Shown here piece after piece: positions 26,409-34,858 of a DNA stretch of 64,000 bases. Position numbers and translations under genes: made by a program. The notes beneath the pieces were generated by a model. It searched no databases. It saw only the letters and a program-made list of their open reading frames with translations, and was not told the origin of the DNA. The stretch is from contig CAWATZ010000007.1 in NCBI GenBank assembly GCA_963784995.1, positions 874,278-938,277 of the forward strand. Direction: 5' to 3'. Source of the DNA: CAWATZ01 sp963784995. GTDB lineage: Bacteria; Planctomycetota; Planctomycetia; Gemmatales; Gemmataceae. Position 1 is the stretch's first letter; each line of letters begins with the position of its first letter.

Positions 26409-27287
26409 TTAGGGATCGGAGCCGCGCATGGTCGCTTGCCCCGCCTGGGCAGCAATCGCCGAGGACTTGCTGAGGGAGTCCTCGCTGAACCAGGTCTCCG
26501 GCCCATTGCGCCAGGCACGCATTACCAGCAAGCGCTGCAGCGGCGGCGGCTCCAGTTCCAGGAAGCAGCGCTGACCCAGCGTATTCTGTTTGTCCAGCCA
26601 GGTGCCGACCACGAGCCAGTCGCCGTCGCTGACCGTCTGCTGCCAGCTGAGCTGTGGATACTTCTCGACCGGCTGCTGACAATCCATGGCCCAGCTCAGA
26701 GTGCCGCCGGGCTCCTGCACCGGTCGAGTGGTGACAGTCGGCTGACCGTGCTTGATGCGTGGCGTGAACTGGAGCTGGGTCTTGCCGTCCCTGGTCAGCG
26801 TGGGCGTGACCTGCAGCTGGATCTGGGCCTGGTCCAGCTCCACAGGAGTGGTTTGATCTTGAGAGACGAGCTGGAACGTGCAGTGGGTTGGTCTCGGGTC
26901 CGGCAGGACAGTGACCGGATTGCCGGCCCGGACGAGCCAACCCTTCGGGGTGGCACAGCTGCGGGCCGAGCGGGTCAGATCGCGCAGACTGGCCGGCGGC
27001 GAATTGCCGAACTGGCCCATCCGGAAACCGTTGCGGTGCAGCAGGACTTTCTGTTCCAGGTCAACGCCCTGCTCGTCGGCCAGCTGCCAGATGTCCTGGT
27101 TGAGGGCCTGGTCGCCCAGCGGCCGCTCGATCACGGCCACCATCAGGTGAACCACGTCGTCGCCGGTCGGGCCCTGAAACGGGGCCCGGCCGTTGTACAG
27201 CGACACGCTCCGGGGCGGCGGGGCCGTGAAACAGCCCTGCACCAGAGCGGTGGACAACGCCAGCATCGCGGCCAGGCCGTGCCGCAT
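26409..27287 (-). CDS. Predicted lipoprotein of unknown function
   Basis: This 292-residue protein has a lipoprotein signal (MRHGLAAMLALSTALVQGC, Cys at residue 19). The rest is mixed alpha/beta with no domain I recognise; DDVVHLMVAVIERPLGDQALNQDIWQLADEQ and LQVTPTLTRDGKTQLQFTPRI are the most regular parts. The latter resembles secretin-associated or fibre-like beta regions, but this is weak. It sits between rtcA and a small transthyretin-like lipoprotein, all on the minus strand. Confidence 0.65.
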   Translation of the reverse strand: MRHGLAAMLALSTALVQGCFTAPPPRSVSLYNGRAPFQGPTGDDVVHLMVAVIERPLGDQALNQDIWQLADEQGVDLEQKVLLHRNGFRMGQFGNSPPASLRDLTRSARSCATPKGWLVRAGNPVTVLPDPRPTHCTFQLVSQDQTTPVELDQAQIQLQVTPTLTRDGKTQLQFTPRIKHGQPTVTTRPVQEPGGTLSWAMDCQQPVEKYPQLSWQQTVSDGDWLVVGTWLDKQNTLGQRCFLELEPPPLQRLLVMRAWRNGPETWFSEDSLSKSSAIAAQAGQATMRGSDP

Positions 27288-27420
27288 GACATTTCACCCC
27301 TGTTCGCGGGCAAACCATCTCCGAACACGAAAAACAGAGGGGCGGGAGATACCCTTCTCGTCGCGGGCTGTCAAGTCCTACCGCGGCGCTTACCCAGAAA
27401 CGGAAGCCAGGGCGGACGCG

Positions 27421-27828
27421 TCAGGGTTTCGTGAGCTTGAATTCTGCCAGAGGATTCCGGCCTGGTTTGACGTCGAGAGTGAGTTCCGTTTCACTGTTGT
27501 ACCGGGCAGGAACCTGTTCTTCCAGTATCGGCTTGGTTGGGCTGTTGGGGGTGTCGTACAGTTTCTTCTCTCCCACAGCCTTTGAGGCTGACATTTTGAC
27601 TTTCATGACACCGGGTGGCACACGAACTGTGAATCTGCCCTCCTTGATCGGCGCCGAGGCGACGGCGGGCTGCTCGTCCTGGGTGTAAAAGGCGACATTC
27701 CCTTTTGCAATGGGTTCTCCGTTGAGCGTCACCACCCCATTGACGGTCGTAAGTCCCTTGTCGTCGCCACAACCCAGGCAAACCATCCCAAATACCAGGA
27801 AAACGGCCCAAGTTCCGATTCGTCGCAT
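27421..27828 (-). CDS. Small lipoprotein with transthyretin/carboxypeptidase-regulatory-like fold
   Basis: I chose the ATG at 27828 because the lipoprotein signal MRRIGTWAVFLVFGMVCLGC starts there; an upstream frame start at 27858 would bury it. The 135-residue protein contains TTVNGVVTLNGEPIAKGNVAFYTQDE and IKEGRFTVRVPPGVMKVKMSA, the pattern of short planctomycete proteins with a regulatory-like beta sandwich. It lies 17 bp after the DUF1559 gene, and such pairs of DUF1559 protein plus small lipoprotein are common in planctomycetes. The function is unknown. Confidence 0.8.
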   Translation of the reverse strand: MRRIGTWAVFLVFGMVCLGCGDDKGLTTVNGVVTLNGEPIAKGNVAFYTQDEQPAVASAPIKEGRFTVRVPPGVMKVKMSASKAVGEKKLYDTPNSPTKPILEEQVPARYNSETELTLDVKPGRNPLAEFKLTKP

Positions 27829-27844
27829 GGTTTTCTTCCGGAGT

Positions 27845-28771
27845 TCAGTAGGCGCCAATCGTGTCGATGCCGTTCATCGTCCCCAGGGCCCGCCAGGTGG
27901 TCAAGGCGACGTTGTTGCTGATGAAGTGGACTGAACCATCCCCAAACACGGTGTTGACGCCTCCAGTATGCCGGCTGCGGGCAGCGTAATACTGGTAGGG
28001 GTTCGCTGCTGATAGCGGTGCAACTGGCATCATGGGGTCATTGAGGTTGTCTTCATAGGTGGGGCTGAGGATGTCCGGTTGCGGGGAATTGGGACCGGTA
28101 AAGGTCATGAACTTGTACTCGCCGTCATCGTTGTGAATGTCGCCGCGCCAGTCATTGTCGTCGCGGCTGCCCGGTCTAAGGCATTCGGACATGAGCAAGG
28201 TATTGGAGGTGCCGTCGGTGAAGTCAGTTAAGCGGACCACGCCCGGATTACTGCGACTGCCCCCAATGTCATAAAAAGGCGCCGTCCCGGGGGGCAGAGG
28301 GGGCTGATCGACGTAAGCCATCCCAAAGTTGACCACGTAGCAGCCGCGCCGCCGCGGATACGTCTGGCTGGTATCGTCCAGGTCCTGGCCAATGTCGGAC
28401 GGGCAGTAGTAAAGCGGCACCTTGTAACCCAGCAGGCCGCTCATCGAGTTGTTAATGGTGCAGGGGGCCACGTAGAACGCATTGTTGTAGTTGTTCTGAT
28501 TGGCCAGGACGGTCTGCTCGATGAACGGCCACAGATACATCACCCAGGTCTGGCGGGGATTGTTTCTTGCCCCGAACGGAAGCTGGCTGTTGCTGTCGTG
28601 ATACATGTGCATGGCGATGCCCCACTGCTTGAGGTTGTTCTCGCACTGGGCCCGGGCAGCGGCCTCGCGGACCTTCTGGACGGCGGGTAAGAGCAGGCCG
28701 ATCAGGATGGCGATGATGGCGATGACGACCAGCAATTCAATTAACGTGAACGCACGCCGGTTGCGAACCAT
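27845..28771 (-). CDS. DUF1559 pilin-like protein with H-x9-DG motif
   Basis: This 308-residue protein starts with a type IV pilin-like prepilin segment (RRAFTLIELLVVIAIIAILIGLLLPAVQKVREAAAR). The Phe-Thr-Leu-Ile-Glu motif is cut and methylated by prepilin peptidase in the parent family. DUF1559 follows, with FTDGTSNTLLMSE and the C-terminal SRHTGGVNTVFGDGSVHFI. These proteins are greatly expanded in planctomycetes and are probably assembled at the cell surface. It is the upstream partner of the small lipoprotein at 27421. Confidence 0.93.
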   Translation of the reverse strand: MVRNRRAFTLIELLVVIAIIAILIGLLLPAVQKVREAAARAQCENNLKQWGIAMHMYHDSNSQLPFGARNNPRQTWVMYLWPFIEQTVLANQNNYNNAFYVAPCTINNSMSGLLGYKVPLYYCPSDIGQDLDDTSQTYPRRRGCYVVNFGMAYVDQPPLPPGTAPFYDIGGSRSNPGVVRLTDFTDGTSNTLLMSECLRPGSRDDNDWRGDIHNDDGEYKFMTFTGPNSPQPDILSPTYEDNLNDPMMPVAPLSAANPYQYYAARSRHTGGVNTVFGDGSVHFISNNVALTTWRALGTMNGIDTIGAY

Positions 28772-28948
28772 GTTGCACCTGGCCTTGTCGATCCGTGCGG
28801 GTCCGGATGTTGGGGGAGGAAAGAATGAGTGAATTGTAGCCCGTGAGCGGAAGCAGCGTCAAGCATTGCTTGGCTGATTTGTCAAGAATGGGTTTCTGTC
28901 GGGCTGGCTTGGAGTTCCGCCCTGCGTTCGGCTTTTGCAAGGTACGGG

Positions 28949-29011
28949 TGGACGAACCGCCGGGTTTACCCCGGCGGTCCAGACGGCGGGGATAAACCCC
29001 GCCGCTCGTCC
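28949..29011. repeat. Palindromic repeat upstream of the DUF1559 gene
   Basis: Two related arms, GGACGAACCGCCGGGTTTAC.. and ..TAAACCCCGCCGCTCGTCC, are separated by a short spacer, and each arm also holds its own smaller palindrome. It lies in the 250-bp gap between the DUF1559 gene and the PQQ-NIPSNAP gene and is terminator-like for the latter. I see nothing else in the gap. Confidence 0.6.
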
Positions 29012-29022
29012 GTCGCAGCCTG

Positions 29023-30651
29023 TCACTTGATGGGCGAGTAGTCGGTCGGGTTGAGGAAGATCCTCTCGACCTTCTTGACCAGCTTGCCGTCCTTCTCGGA
29101 CGCATCCCTGGCGGCCTTCCAGTCCGGGTCGTTCTGGAATGCCGCCCACGCCTTGTCGGCCGCTTCCTTGCTGGGGAAGGCCAGGATGTAGATCATCTTC
29201 TCCTCCGCTTCCTTCGGATCGATCGGCGACCAGTAGCCGATCATCGTCATGCCGTGCTTCTCGAACAACTTGTTGGTGTGGTCTCGAAAGCGGGCGTGCA
29301 GCGCCTTCATCTTGCCGGGGTTGGCGTAGTAAGTGCGCATCTCGAAAACACGCGTCTCGCCGCTGGCGTTCACGGGTTTCTTCTCCTCACTGGTGGCCGG
29401 CTTGCCGATGCAGAACAGGTGCTGGTGCCCGCGAACGTACAGGCGCTCGTTGGCCACGGCCGGGCTGGCGGACACCGCTTCACCGATCGTGTTGCGGGCC
29501 AGCAGCTTGAACTCCGGGGCGGCGGCGAAAACGAACACCTTGCCGTCGTCGGCCACGGCGTAGATCTTGCCGTCGATCAGCACCGGCGAGGCCGTCATTT
29601 TCGCGTTCAGCCGCACACTCCAGATTTCCTTGCCGGTCCTGGCCACGTGACAGGCAGCGAAGCCGGCGTCGTTGACGCTGTAGACGTACTCGCCCTGGCC
29701 CAGCATGGTGGGAACGTAGGGCAAGTCCCGCGTGTTTTCCCAGGCCAGGTGCGTCTGGGAAACGTCGCCCTTGCCGCCCAGCTTGACGCCGATGGCGTGG
29801 CGCAGGCCGCTGCCGTCGCCGCCGGTCTGCAGCACCATGCCATCGACCACGATCGGCGAGGCCACGGTCCGCAAGGCCATGCCGCCGTGAAAGTCCCAGC
29901 TGAAGGTCCAGAACTCCTTGCCGCCGGCCGGATCGTACGCGGTCAGGCCGGCCGTGCTGCCCACCAGCAGTTCCTTGCTGCCGTCGGTCCGATCGTGCAG
30001 GATCGGCGTCGAATAGCAGGCCCGGAAGGGTTTCCGCTTGGCTTCCCAGACCGTCTTGCCCGTCTTCGCATCCAGGCAGTAAACGACAGCGTCGCCGTCC
30101 TGATCGTGGGCCAGGTAAAGCCGGCCGTCGTGGACCATCGGCGAATGGCCGGCGCCATGCTGGCTGGTGTGGGTGCCCAGATCGCGCTGCCATTGCAGCT
30201 TGCCGTTGAAGTCGTGGGCCGTCAGCAGCAGATCCTTGCCGTCCCAGATCAGGCAGTAGATGCGCTCCCCGTCCGTGGCGGGGGTGCCGGAGGCGTAGGA
30301 ACTGTACTTGTGAATTTTGACCTTGCTGCCGGGAAAGGCCTGGGTCCAGACGGTCTGGCCGTTGCGAGCGTCCAGGCACAACAAGCTGCGCTCGCGGGCG
30401 TCGTCCGAGGCGGTCTGCAGGAAGATGCGGTCGTTCCAGACGATCGGCGAGGAATAGCCCTTGCCGGGAATGGCCACCTTCCACAGGACGTTCTGGTCCG
30501 TCCACTCGACGGGGATCTGCTTGTCGGCAGCGACGCCGGTGCCGTTGGGTCCGCGAAACCGCGGCCAGTTGCCGGCCAGCGTCGAGGAGACCAGGACCAG
30601 CAGGCCGGCGATCACGATCAGGTTGCGAAAGCTCCGATGCGGAAAAGGCAT
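29023..30651 (-). CDS. PQQ beta-propeller protein fused to a C-terminal NIPSNAP domain
   Basis: The ATG at 30651 has GAGG upstream and a signal peptide (FRNLIVIAGLLVLVSSTLAG). Residues ~28-430 form a PQQ/WD-like propeller: NWPRFRGPNGTGVA, then repeated blades such as CLDARNGQTVWTQAF, CLDAKTGKTVWEAKRK and VARTGKEIWSVRL. Residues ~445-542 form a NIPSNAP domain (FEMRTYYANPGKMKALHARFRDHTNKLFEKHGMTMIGYWSP). The propeller probably binds a surface partner or PQQ; NIPSNAP folds are dimeric and their role in planctomycetes is unknown. A truncated copy of the NIPSNAP part lies at 33712, about 3 kb away. Confidence 0.88.
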   Translation of the reverse strand: MPFPHRSFRNLIVIAGLLVLVSSTLAGNWPRFRGPNGTGVAADKQIPVEWTDQNVLWKVAIPGKGYSSPIVWNDRIFLQTASDDARERSLLCLDARNGQTVWTQAFPGSKVKIHKYSSYASGTPATDGERIYCLIWDGKDLLLTAHDFNGKLQWQRDLGTHTSQHGAGHSPMVHDGRLYLAHDQDGDAVVYCLDAKTGKTVWEAKRKPFRACYSTPILHDRTDGSKELLVGSTAGLTAYDPAGGKEFWTFSWDFHGGMALRTVASPIVVDGMVLQTGGDGSGLRHAIGVKLGGKGDVSQTHLAWENTRDLPYVPTMLGQGEYVYSVNDAGFAACHVARTGKEIWSVRLNAKMTASPVLIDGKIYAVADDGKVFVFAAAPEFKLLARNTIGEAVSASPAVANERLYVRGHQHLFCIGKPATSEEKKPVNASGETRVFEMRTYYANPGKMKALHARFRDHTNKLFEKHGMTMIGYWSPIDPKEAEEKMIYILAFPSKEAADKAWAAFQNDPDWKAARDASEKDGKLVKKVERIFLNPTDYSPIK

Positions 30652-30751
30652 GGTGTTATCCTCATTCCAGGCAGCGTCTGTCCGTGGGACCAACTCCCAC
30701 GCCACAAGATCAAGAATACGGGAATTGCCGGCGTTCTGCCACGGGCAACGT

Positions 30752-32674
30752 CTATCCCGGCGGCCGGGGCACCAGAGCAACGAACGGCCAGACGTAGGCC
30801 ATCAGCAGCGACAGCAGGCCCATCAGCGACGCCAGGAAGATGCTGTGCCAGACCACGGCCTTGAAGATGTCGGCCTCCCGGCCCATCTGGTTGGTGGCGG
30901 CGGTGGACACCACGATGCTCTGGGCGTCGATCATCTTGCCCATGACGCCGCCGGTGCTGTTGGACGTGCAGATCAGCACCTGGGCCTGTTCCAGTGTCAG
31001 GTGCGCGCGGAAAGTTCCGCCATTGGCCAGTTCGGTCGCCGTGATCTTCTGGAGGCTGCCGAACAGGGCGTTGCTGCCGGCGTCGGTGCCGGTCAGGAAC
31101 ACGCCCAGCCAGCCGAGAATGGCAGCGAAGAACGGATAGGCCATGCCCGTCCCGGCAAAGGCGATGCCCAGCGTCGCGTCCATCCCCGCGTAGCGCGTGA
31201 TGTAACTCAGGCCGAGCATGAAGGCAATCGTTGGGATCGGGATCTTCATCTGGATAGCGGTGCGCTGAAAGACCTGGCCGATCTGCCGGCGGTTCATGCG
31301 CAGGAGGGCCATCGACACCAGGGCGGCGACCAGCACGCCCGAGCCGGGGGCGGTCAGCCAGGCGAAGTTGAACTTGGCATCTTCCCCCCGGGGCGCGATT
31401 TTATTTGCCACGGCGAAGTTGACCGCGACCTGCAAGGGATTGCTGCTGCCCAGAGGAATGGCCAGTGCTTGCTCGCTTTTGATCTCGTGCAAGCGTGGGT
31501 CGCGCATGGACTGCCGATCAAGGTCGTAGACGGGAATGAGATAGTTGGTGCGGATCGGACCGAACCGGACGACGCCTTTCCCCTCGTACTGCCGGACAAT
31601 GCCTGTCAACAGCAGGAAAAGGGACATGATCAGGAAGGGCATCCAGGCGATGAATATCCCACCGCGAGTCAGCGGCTTGTTGTCCTCCGGTCCCGCCGGC
31701 TTGGGGCCGCCCATCAGAGCCATCGCTTCCGCCGCGTGAGGATCCTTACCGACAGGAACTTTCGGGGGCTCCGGGCTCGAAGCCGCCAGTTCCTTGCCGT
31801 TGAAATGCCATTCCTTCTTCGGCTTCCAGAAGCTCAGGAAGATGGCCGTGACCACCAGCGAGAACAGGCCGCCGCCGATGTCGGTCATGGGCCACAGTTG
31901 CGGTCCGCCATAGCTGTGCATGGTGGCAAACAGGTACTGGAAGCCGGCAAAGGAGCCGCCCGCGACCAGCAGGGCCGGCCAGACCTCGAATGTCTGGCGC
32001 CAGCTGCACATGCACTTGACCATGTAGAGCGGGATGAACAGGGAGATCAGCGGCAGCTGGTGCCCGGCCATGACGCTGAGCGTGGCCGTGTCCAGGTTGG
32101 TCACCGAACTCAGCACGATCAGGGGAGTGCCCAGTCCGCCGTAGGCCACGGGGGAAGTGTTGGCGATCAGACAGAGGACGGCGGCCAGGAAGGGCGGAAA
32201 GCCCAGGCCAATCATCATGGCCCCGCAAATGGCCACGGGCGTGCCGCCCCCGGCGGAGCCTTCCAGGAAGGCCCCGAAGGCGAAGCCGATCAGGATGGCC
32301 TGAACCCGGGCGTCGCCGGACAGTCCCGAGACGCTGCGGCGGATGATGTCGAACTTGCCGGTCAGGACCGTGACGTTGTACAGCAGCATGGCGTTGAAGA
32401 TGGTCCAGCCGACCGGCAGCAGGCCAAAGGCGGCGCCGCTGACAAAGCTCATGGTCGCCATCAGCGGCGTCATGCCATAGATCAGGACGGCAATCGCCCA
32501 GGCGGTGAGGGCGCCAGCCATCCCGGCCTTGGGAGCCGACCAGCGCCGCGGCACCAGCAGCCAGAACAGCACCAGGACCGGCAACGCCGCCAGGATGGTG
32601 GACCAAATCGCCGAGCCGGGAATCCGGCCCTGGAGCGGGTCAAGATGTTGTTGGTACAGGTCAGCCAGCAGCAT
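30752..32674 (-). CDS. L-lactate permease (LctP family)
   Basis: This 640-residue integral membrane protein has many transmembrane helices and the family features GFAFGAFLEGSAGGGTPVAICGAMMIGLGF and YGGLGTPLIVLSSVT in the first half. The conserved C-terminal region is TGTDAGSNALFGSLQKITA and ICTSNSTGGVMGKMIDAQSIVV. It should import lactate or glycolate with protons. A hydrophilic insert (WHFNGKELAASSPEPPKVPVGKDP) and a periplasmic loop after the mid-protein helix lengthen it slightly beyond typical members. The start at 32674 has no Shine-Dalgarno; longer frame extensions upstream are not protein-like. Confidence 0.9.
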   Translation of the reverse strand: MLLADLYQQHLDPLQGRIPGSAIWSTILAALPVLVLFWLLVPRRWSAPKAGMAGALTAWAIAVLIYGMTPLMATMSFVSGAAFGLLPVGWTIFNAMLLYNVTVLTGKFDIIRRSVSGLSGDARVQAILIGFAFGAFLEGSAGGGTPVAICGAMMIGLGFPPFLAAVLCLIANTSPVAYGGLGTPLIVLSSVTNLDTATLSVMAGHQLPLISLFIPLYMVKCMCSWRQTFEVWPALLVAGGSFAGFQYLFATMHSYGGPQLWPMTDIGGGLFSLVVTAIFLSFWKPKKEWHFNGKELAASSPEPPKVPVGKDPHAAEAMALMGGPKPAGPEDNKPLTRGGIFIAWMPFLIMSLFLLLTGIVRQYEGKGVVRFGPIRTNYLIPVYDLDRQSMRDPRLHEIKSEQALAIPLGSSNPLQVAVNFAVANKIAPRGEDAKFNFAWLTAPGSGVLVAALVSMALLRMNRRQIGQVFQRTAIQMKIPIPTIAFMLGLSYITRYAGMDATLGIAFAGTGMAYPFFAAILGWLGVFLTGTDAGSNALFGSLQKITATELANGGTFRAHLTLEQAQVLICTSNSTGGVMGKMIDAQSIVVSTAATNQMGREADIFKAVVWHSIFLASLMGLLSLLMAYVWPFVALVPRPPG

Positions 32675-32863
32675 GGAGAGCAATCCGTGGGGGAAGGAGG
32701 CCCGACCGTCGGATTGTAAGAGACGGGCAGCGAGTTGCAAGGGGGAATTGCCGGCTTGACAGGAATCGGCTCGGCTGGCATAAGGCGTCCCCTTGCAATA
32801 GGGCCGGACTTCGGGCGGGCGAGTGGGGGGGTGCGTGGGCCTGCCCTTCGCCGGGGGGAGAGT

Positions 32864-33505
32864 ATGGGGCGATTCGCAGTGTTCCTCTGCGCGGCGATGC
32901 TGCCGCTGGCCGGTGCCGGCTGCGTCAGCGGTCCGATGCTGGACAACCCGCTCCTGCTCCAACCCGTCAAACCCCAGGACAATCCGCTCTACGTGGCCGG
33001 CAATCCCGCGCCGCAAACCTATGGGCTGCTCTTCGAGAAAGTCCTGGACGTGCTCGATGATTACTTCGAGGTCGCCTACTCCAACCGCTACGAGGGCCGG
33101 ATTGAGACCTTCCCGCGAGTGTCGCCAGGAATTGGTCAACCCTGGAAGGGCGGCAGTCCCGACCCGTATCAGCGCTTCCTGGCCACGCTGCAGAGCATGC
33201 GCAATTGCGCCATCGTGCTGATCAAACCGGCCAACGGCGGCGGTTACTTCGTGGACGTGCAAGTCTACCGCGAACTGGAGGACCTGGCCCAGCCGTTGAA
33301 GGCCTCGACTAGCTCGGCGGTCTTTCGCTACGACCTGGGCGTCGAGCGGCAATTTGAAGTGATCGACCAGGTCACGTTCGATGCCATCTGGATCCCCAAG
33401 GGCCGGGACGTTGCCTTTGAACAGGAAATCCTCTGCCGGCTGGCTCACGCCAAACTCCCGTGCCCGCCGCAGCCGGTGGCGCCGCAGCCGGTGGTGGTGC
33501 CGTAG
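32864..33505 (+). CDS. Predicted lipoprotein of unknown function
   Basis: The ATG at 32864 follows GGGGGGAGAG and begins a lipoprotein signal (MGRFAVFLCAAMLPLAGAGC). An upstream frame extension has no such support. The 213-residue product has a conserved-looking body (YGLLFEKVLDVLDDYFEVAYSNRYEGRIETFPRVSPG ... ATLQSMRNCAIVLIKP) and a Pro/Val/Gln-rich tail (PPQPVAPQPVVVP). I recognise it only as a planctomycete-type hypothetical. It is divergent from the lactate permease gene. Confidence 0.75.
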   Translation: MGRFAVFLCAAMLPLAGAGCVSGPMLDNPLLLQPVKPQDNPLYVAGNPAPQTYGLLFEKVLDVLDDYFEVAYSNRYEGRIETFPRVSPGIGQPWKGGSPDPYQRFLATLQSMRNCAIVLIKPANGGGYFVDVQVYRELEDLAQPLKASTSSAVFRYDLGVERQFEVIDQVTFDAIWIPKGRDVAFEQEILCRLAHAKLPCPPQPVAPQPVVVP

Positions 33506-33532
33506 AACACGGTCGCCCAAGAAAGGGTAGTC

Positions 33533-33656
33533 ATTCGCCTCCACCCCGCTTGTTTGGATGGAGCGGCGGTTCGTAACCAGAGGGCCTGGGGCCTGCCCTG
33601 GCGTTCTTCTGGTTACGAACCTGTGCTCCACCCCGACAAGCGGGGTGGGGGCGAAT
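33533..33656. repeat. Two-part inverted repeat
   Basis: Outer arms ATTCGCCTCCACCCCGCTTGT (33533-33553) and ACAAGCGGGGTGGGGGCGAAT (33636-33656) enclose inner arms GGTTCGTAACCAG and CTGGTTACGAACC. It lies between the lipoprotein gene and a NIPSNAP fragment and has no coding potential. Confidence 0.7.
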
Positions 33657-33711
33657 TGGGACCTTTGTTTGTGCTGCGCGGTACGCAGGACCGCTCGTCC
33701 GTCGGGACCTG

Positions 33712-33944
33712 TCACTTGATGGGCGAGTAATCGGTCGGGTTGAGGAAGATCCTATCGACCTTCTTGACCAGCGGGCCGTCCTTCCCGGACTCGGCCTTGG
33801 CGGCCTTCCATTCCGGATCGTTCTGGAAGGCCGCCCACGCCTTGTCGGCCGCTTCCTTGCTGGGGAAGGCCAGGATGCAGACCAGCTTCTCCTCCGCTTC
33901 CTTCGGATCGATCGGCGACCAGAAGCCGATCAGCGTCATGCCAG
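33712..33944 (-). pseudogene. Truncated NIPSNAP domain, partial duplicate of the C-terminus at 29023
   Basis: The last ~76 residues (MTLIGFWSPIDPKEAEEKLVCILAFPSKEAADKAWAAFQNDPEWKAAKAESGKDGPLVKKVDRIFLNPTDYSPIK) align throughout with the end of the PQQ-NIPSNAP protein with about a dozen substitutions, ending at the same stop. Homology stops abruptly near 33944, where unrelated Ig-like gene debris begins, so the 5' part has been deleted. It is a remnant, with no start signal of its own. Confidence 0.75.
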
Positions 33945-34782
33945 CGCGGCGTCGCACGCCTCAGCGGCAACGCCGTGGATAGCGGCGCCTTCGAGGCGCA
34001 GCGACCCAGCCTGAGCGGCAACCTGCCGGACGGGACGTATGGCACCAGCTACCAGCAGGCCAGCACGGCCACGGAAACCGTCGGCGCGGGTGGGCCCTGC
34101 TCCTTCGCCGTCACCGCCGGGACACAGCCCCCGGCCTGAACCTGGCAGCCGACGGCACGCTGAGCGGCACCCCCACAACGGTGGGGCCGTTCACCTTCAC
34201 GGTCAGGGCCACCGACAGCGGCGGCGCCACGGCCAGTCAAGCGTACACCGTCACCATCGCCCCGGCGCTGCTGACCATCACGCCAGCCGCGGGCCAGTCC
34301 ACGGTTTATGGTGCCGCCGTGCCGGCCTTGAGTTACACTCCCAGCGGCTTCGTCAACCAGGACACGACCGCGACGCTCTCCGGCGCGCTGGGCACCACCG
34401 CCACCTCCACCAGCCCCGTCGGCACCTACGCTTTCACTCTCGGCTCGCTGAGCGCCGCATTCTGGTGGACTCCACCCTCTTCGGCAATCTGAGCATGCAC
34501 CTGGGCAACGGCGACGACACCGTGACCGTGACGACCGCGCCAGCCGGCACCTTCTCTCTGACAGCCGGCAATGGTTCCAGCAGCGTCACCCTGGGCACGA
34601 CAACCGGCAATACCAACTGGACGATTACCTTCAACTTCGGCACGGGTTCCAACACCTTGACTTTGACGACCGGAGCCACCCCCGGGAATCTCTTTGGTTT
34701 CCTCAACAGCCAGGCGAACCCGCTGGCGAACACGTTCAACCAGGGGAACTGGAACGACTTCCTGTACTCTCAAAACTTCTGA
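33945..34782 (+). pseudogene. Debris of a large He_PIG/MBG Ig-like surface protein
   Basis: Three frames must be joined to read a recognisable protein. First comes PSLSGNLPDGTYGTSYQQ ... FAVTAGTQPPA, then LNLAADGTLSGTPTTVGPFTFTVRATDSGG (a putative-Ig repeat) with an MBG-like unit (LLTITPAAGQSTVYGAAVPALSYTPSGFVN) ending near 34460. Last comes LVDSTLFGNLSMHLGNGDDTVTVTTAPAG to a stop at 34782. The 5' part is missing. The segment is therefore the decayed 3' end of a giant secreted protein, joined to a truncated NIPSNAP gene. Confidence 0.7.
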
Positions 34783-34858
34783 CACCCGGCAGAGCTTGGC
34801 AAGGAACTCTCCCAACTTTCTTTCTGGACATTGTCTTTCTGAGTCGCAATAACGTCCC

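Noticed and set aside
26252..26518. N-terminal extension of rtcA
   Set aside because: It reads through the 40-bp-arm hairpin and into the next gene; the RtcA N-terminus is complete from the ATG at 26251.
29254..30864. 536-codon plus-strand ORF opposite the PQQ-NIPSNAP gene
   Set aside because: It is an antisense shadow in high-GC sequence; the minus strand has clear domains, a signal peptide and a ribosome-binding site.
30461..32719. 752-codon plus-strand ORF opposite the lactate permease gene
   Set aside because: Its composition is Gln/His/Gly/Arg-rich without domains, while the opposite strand encodes a complete LctP-type permease.
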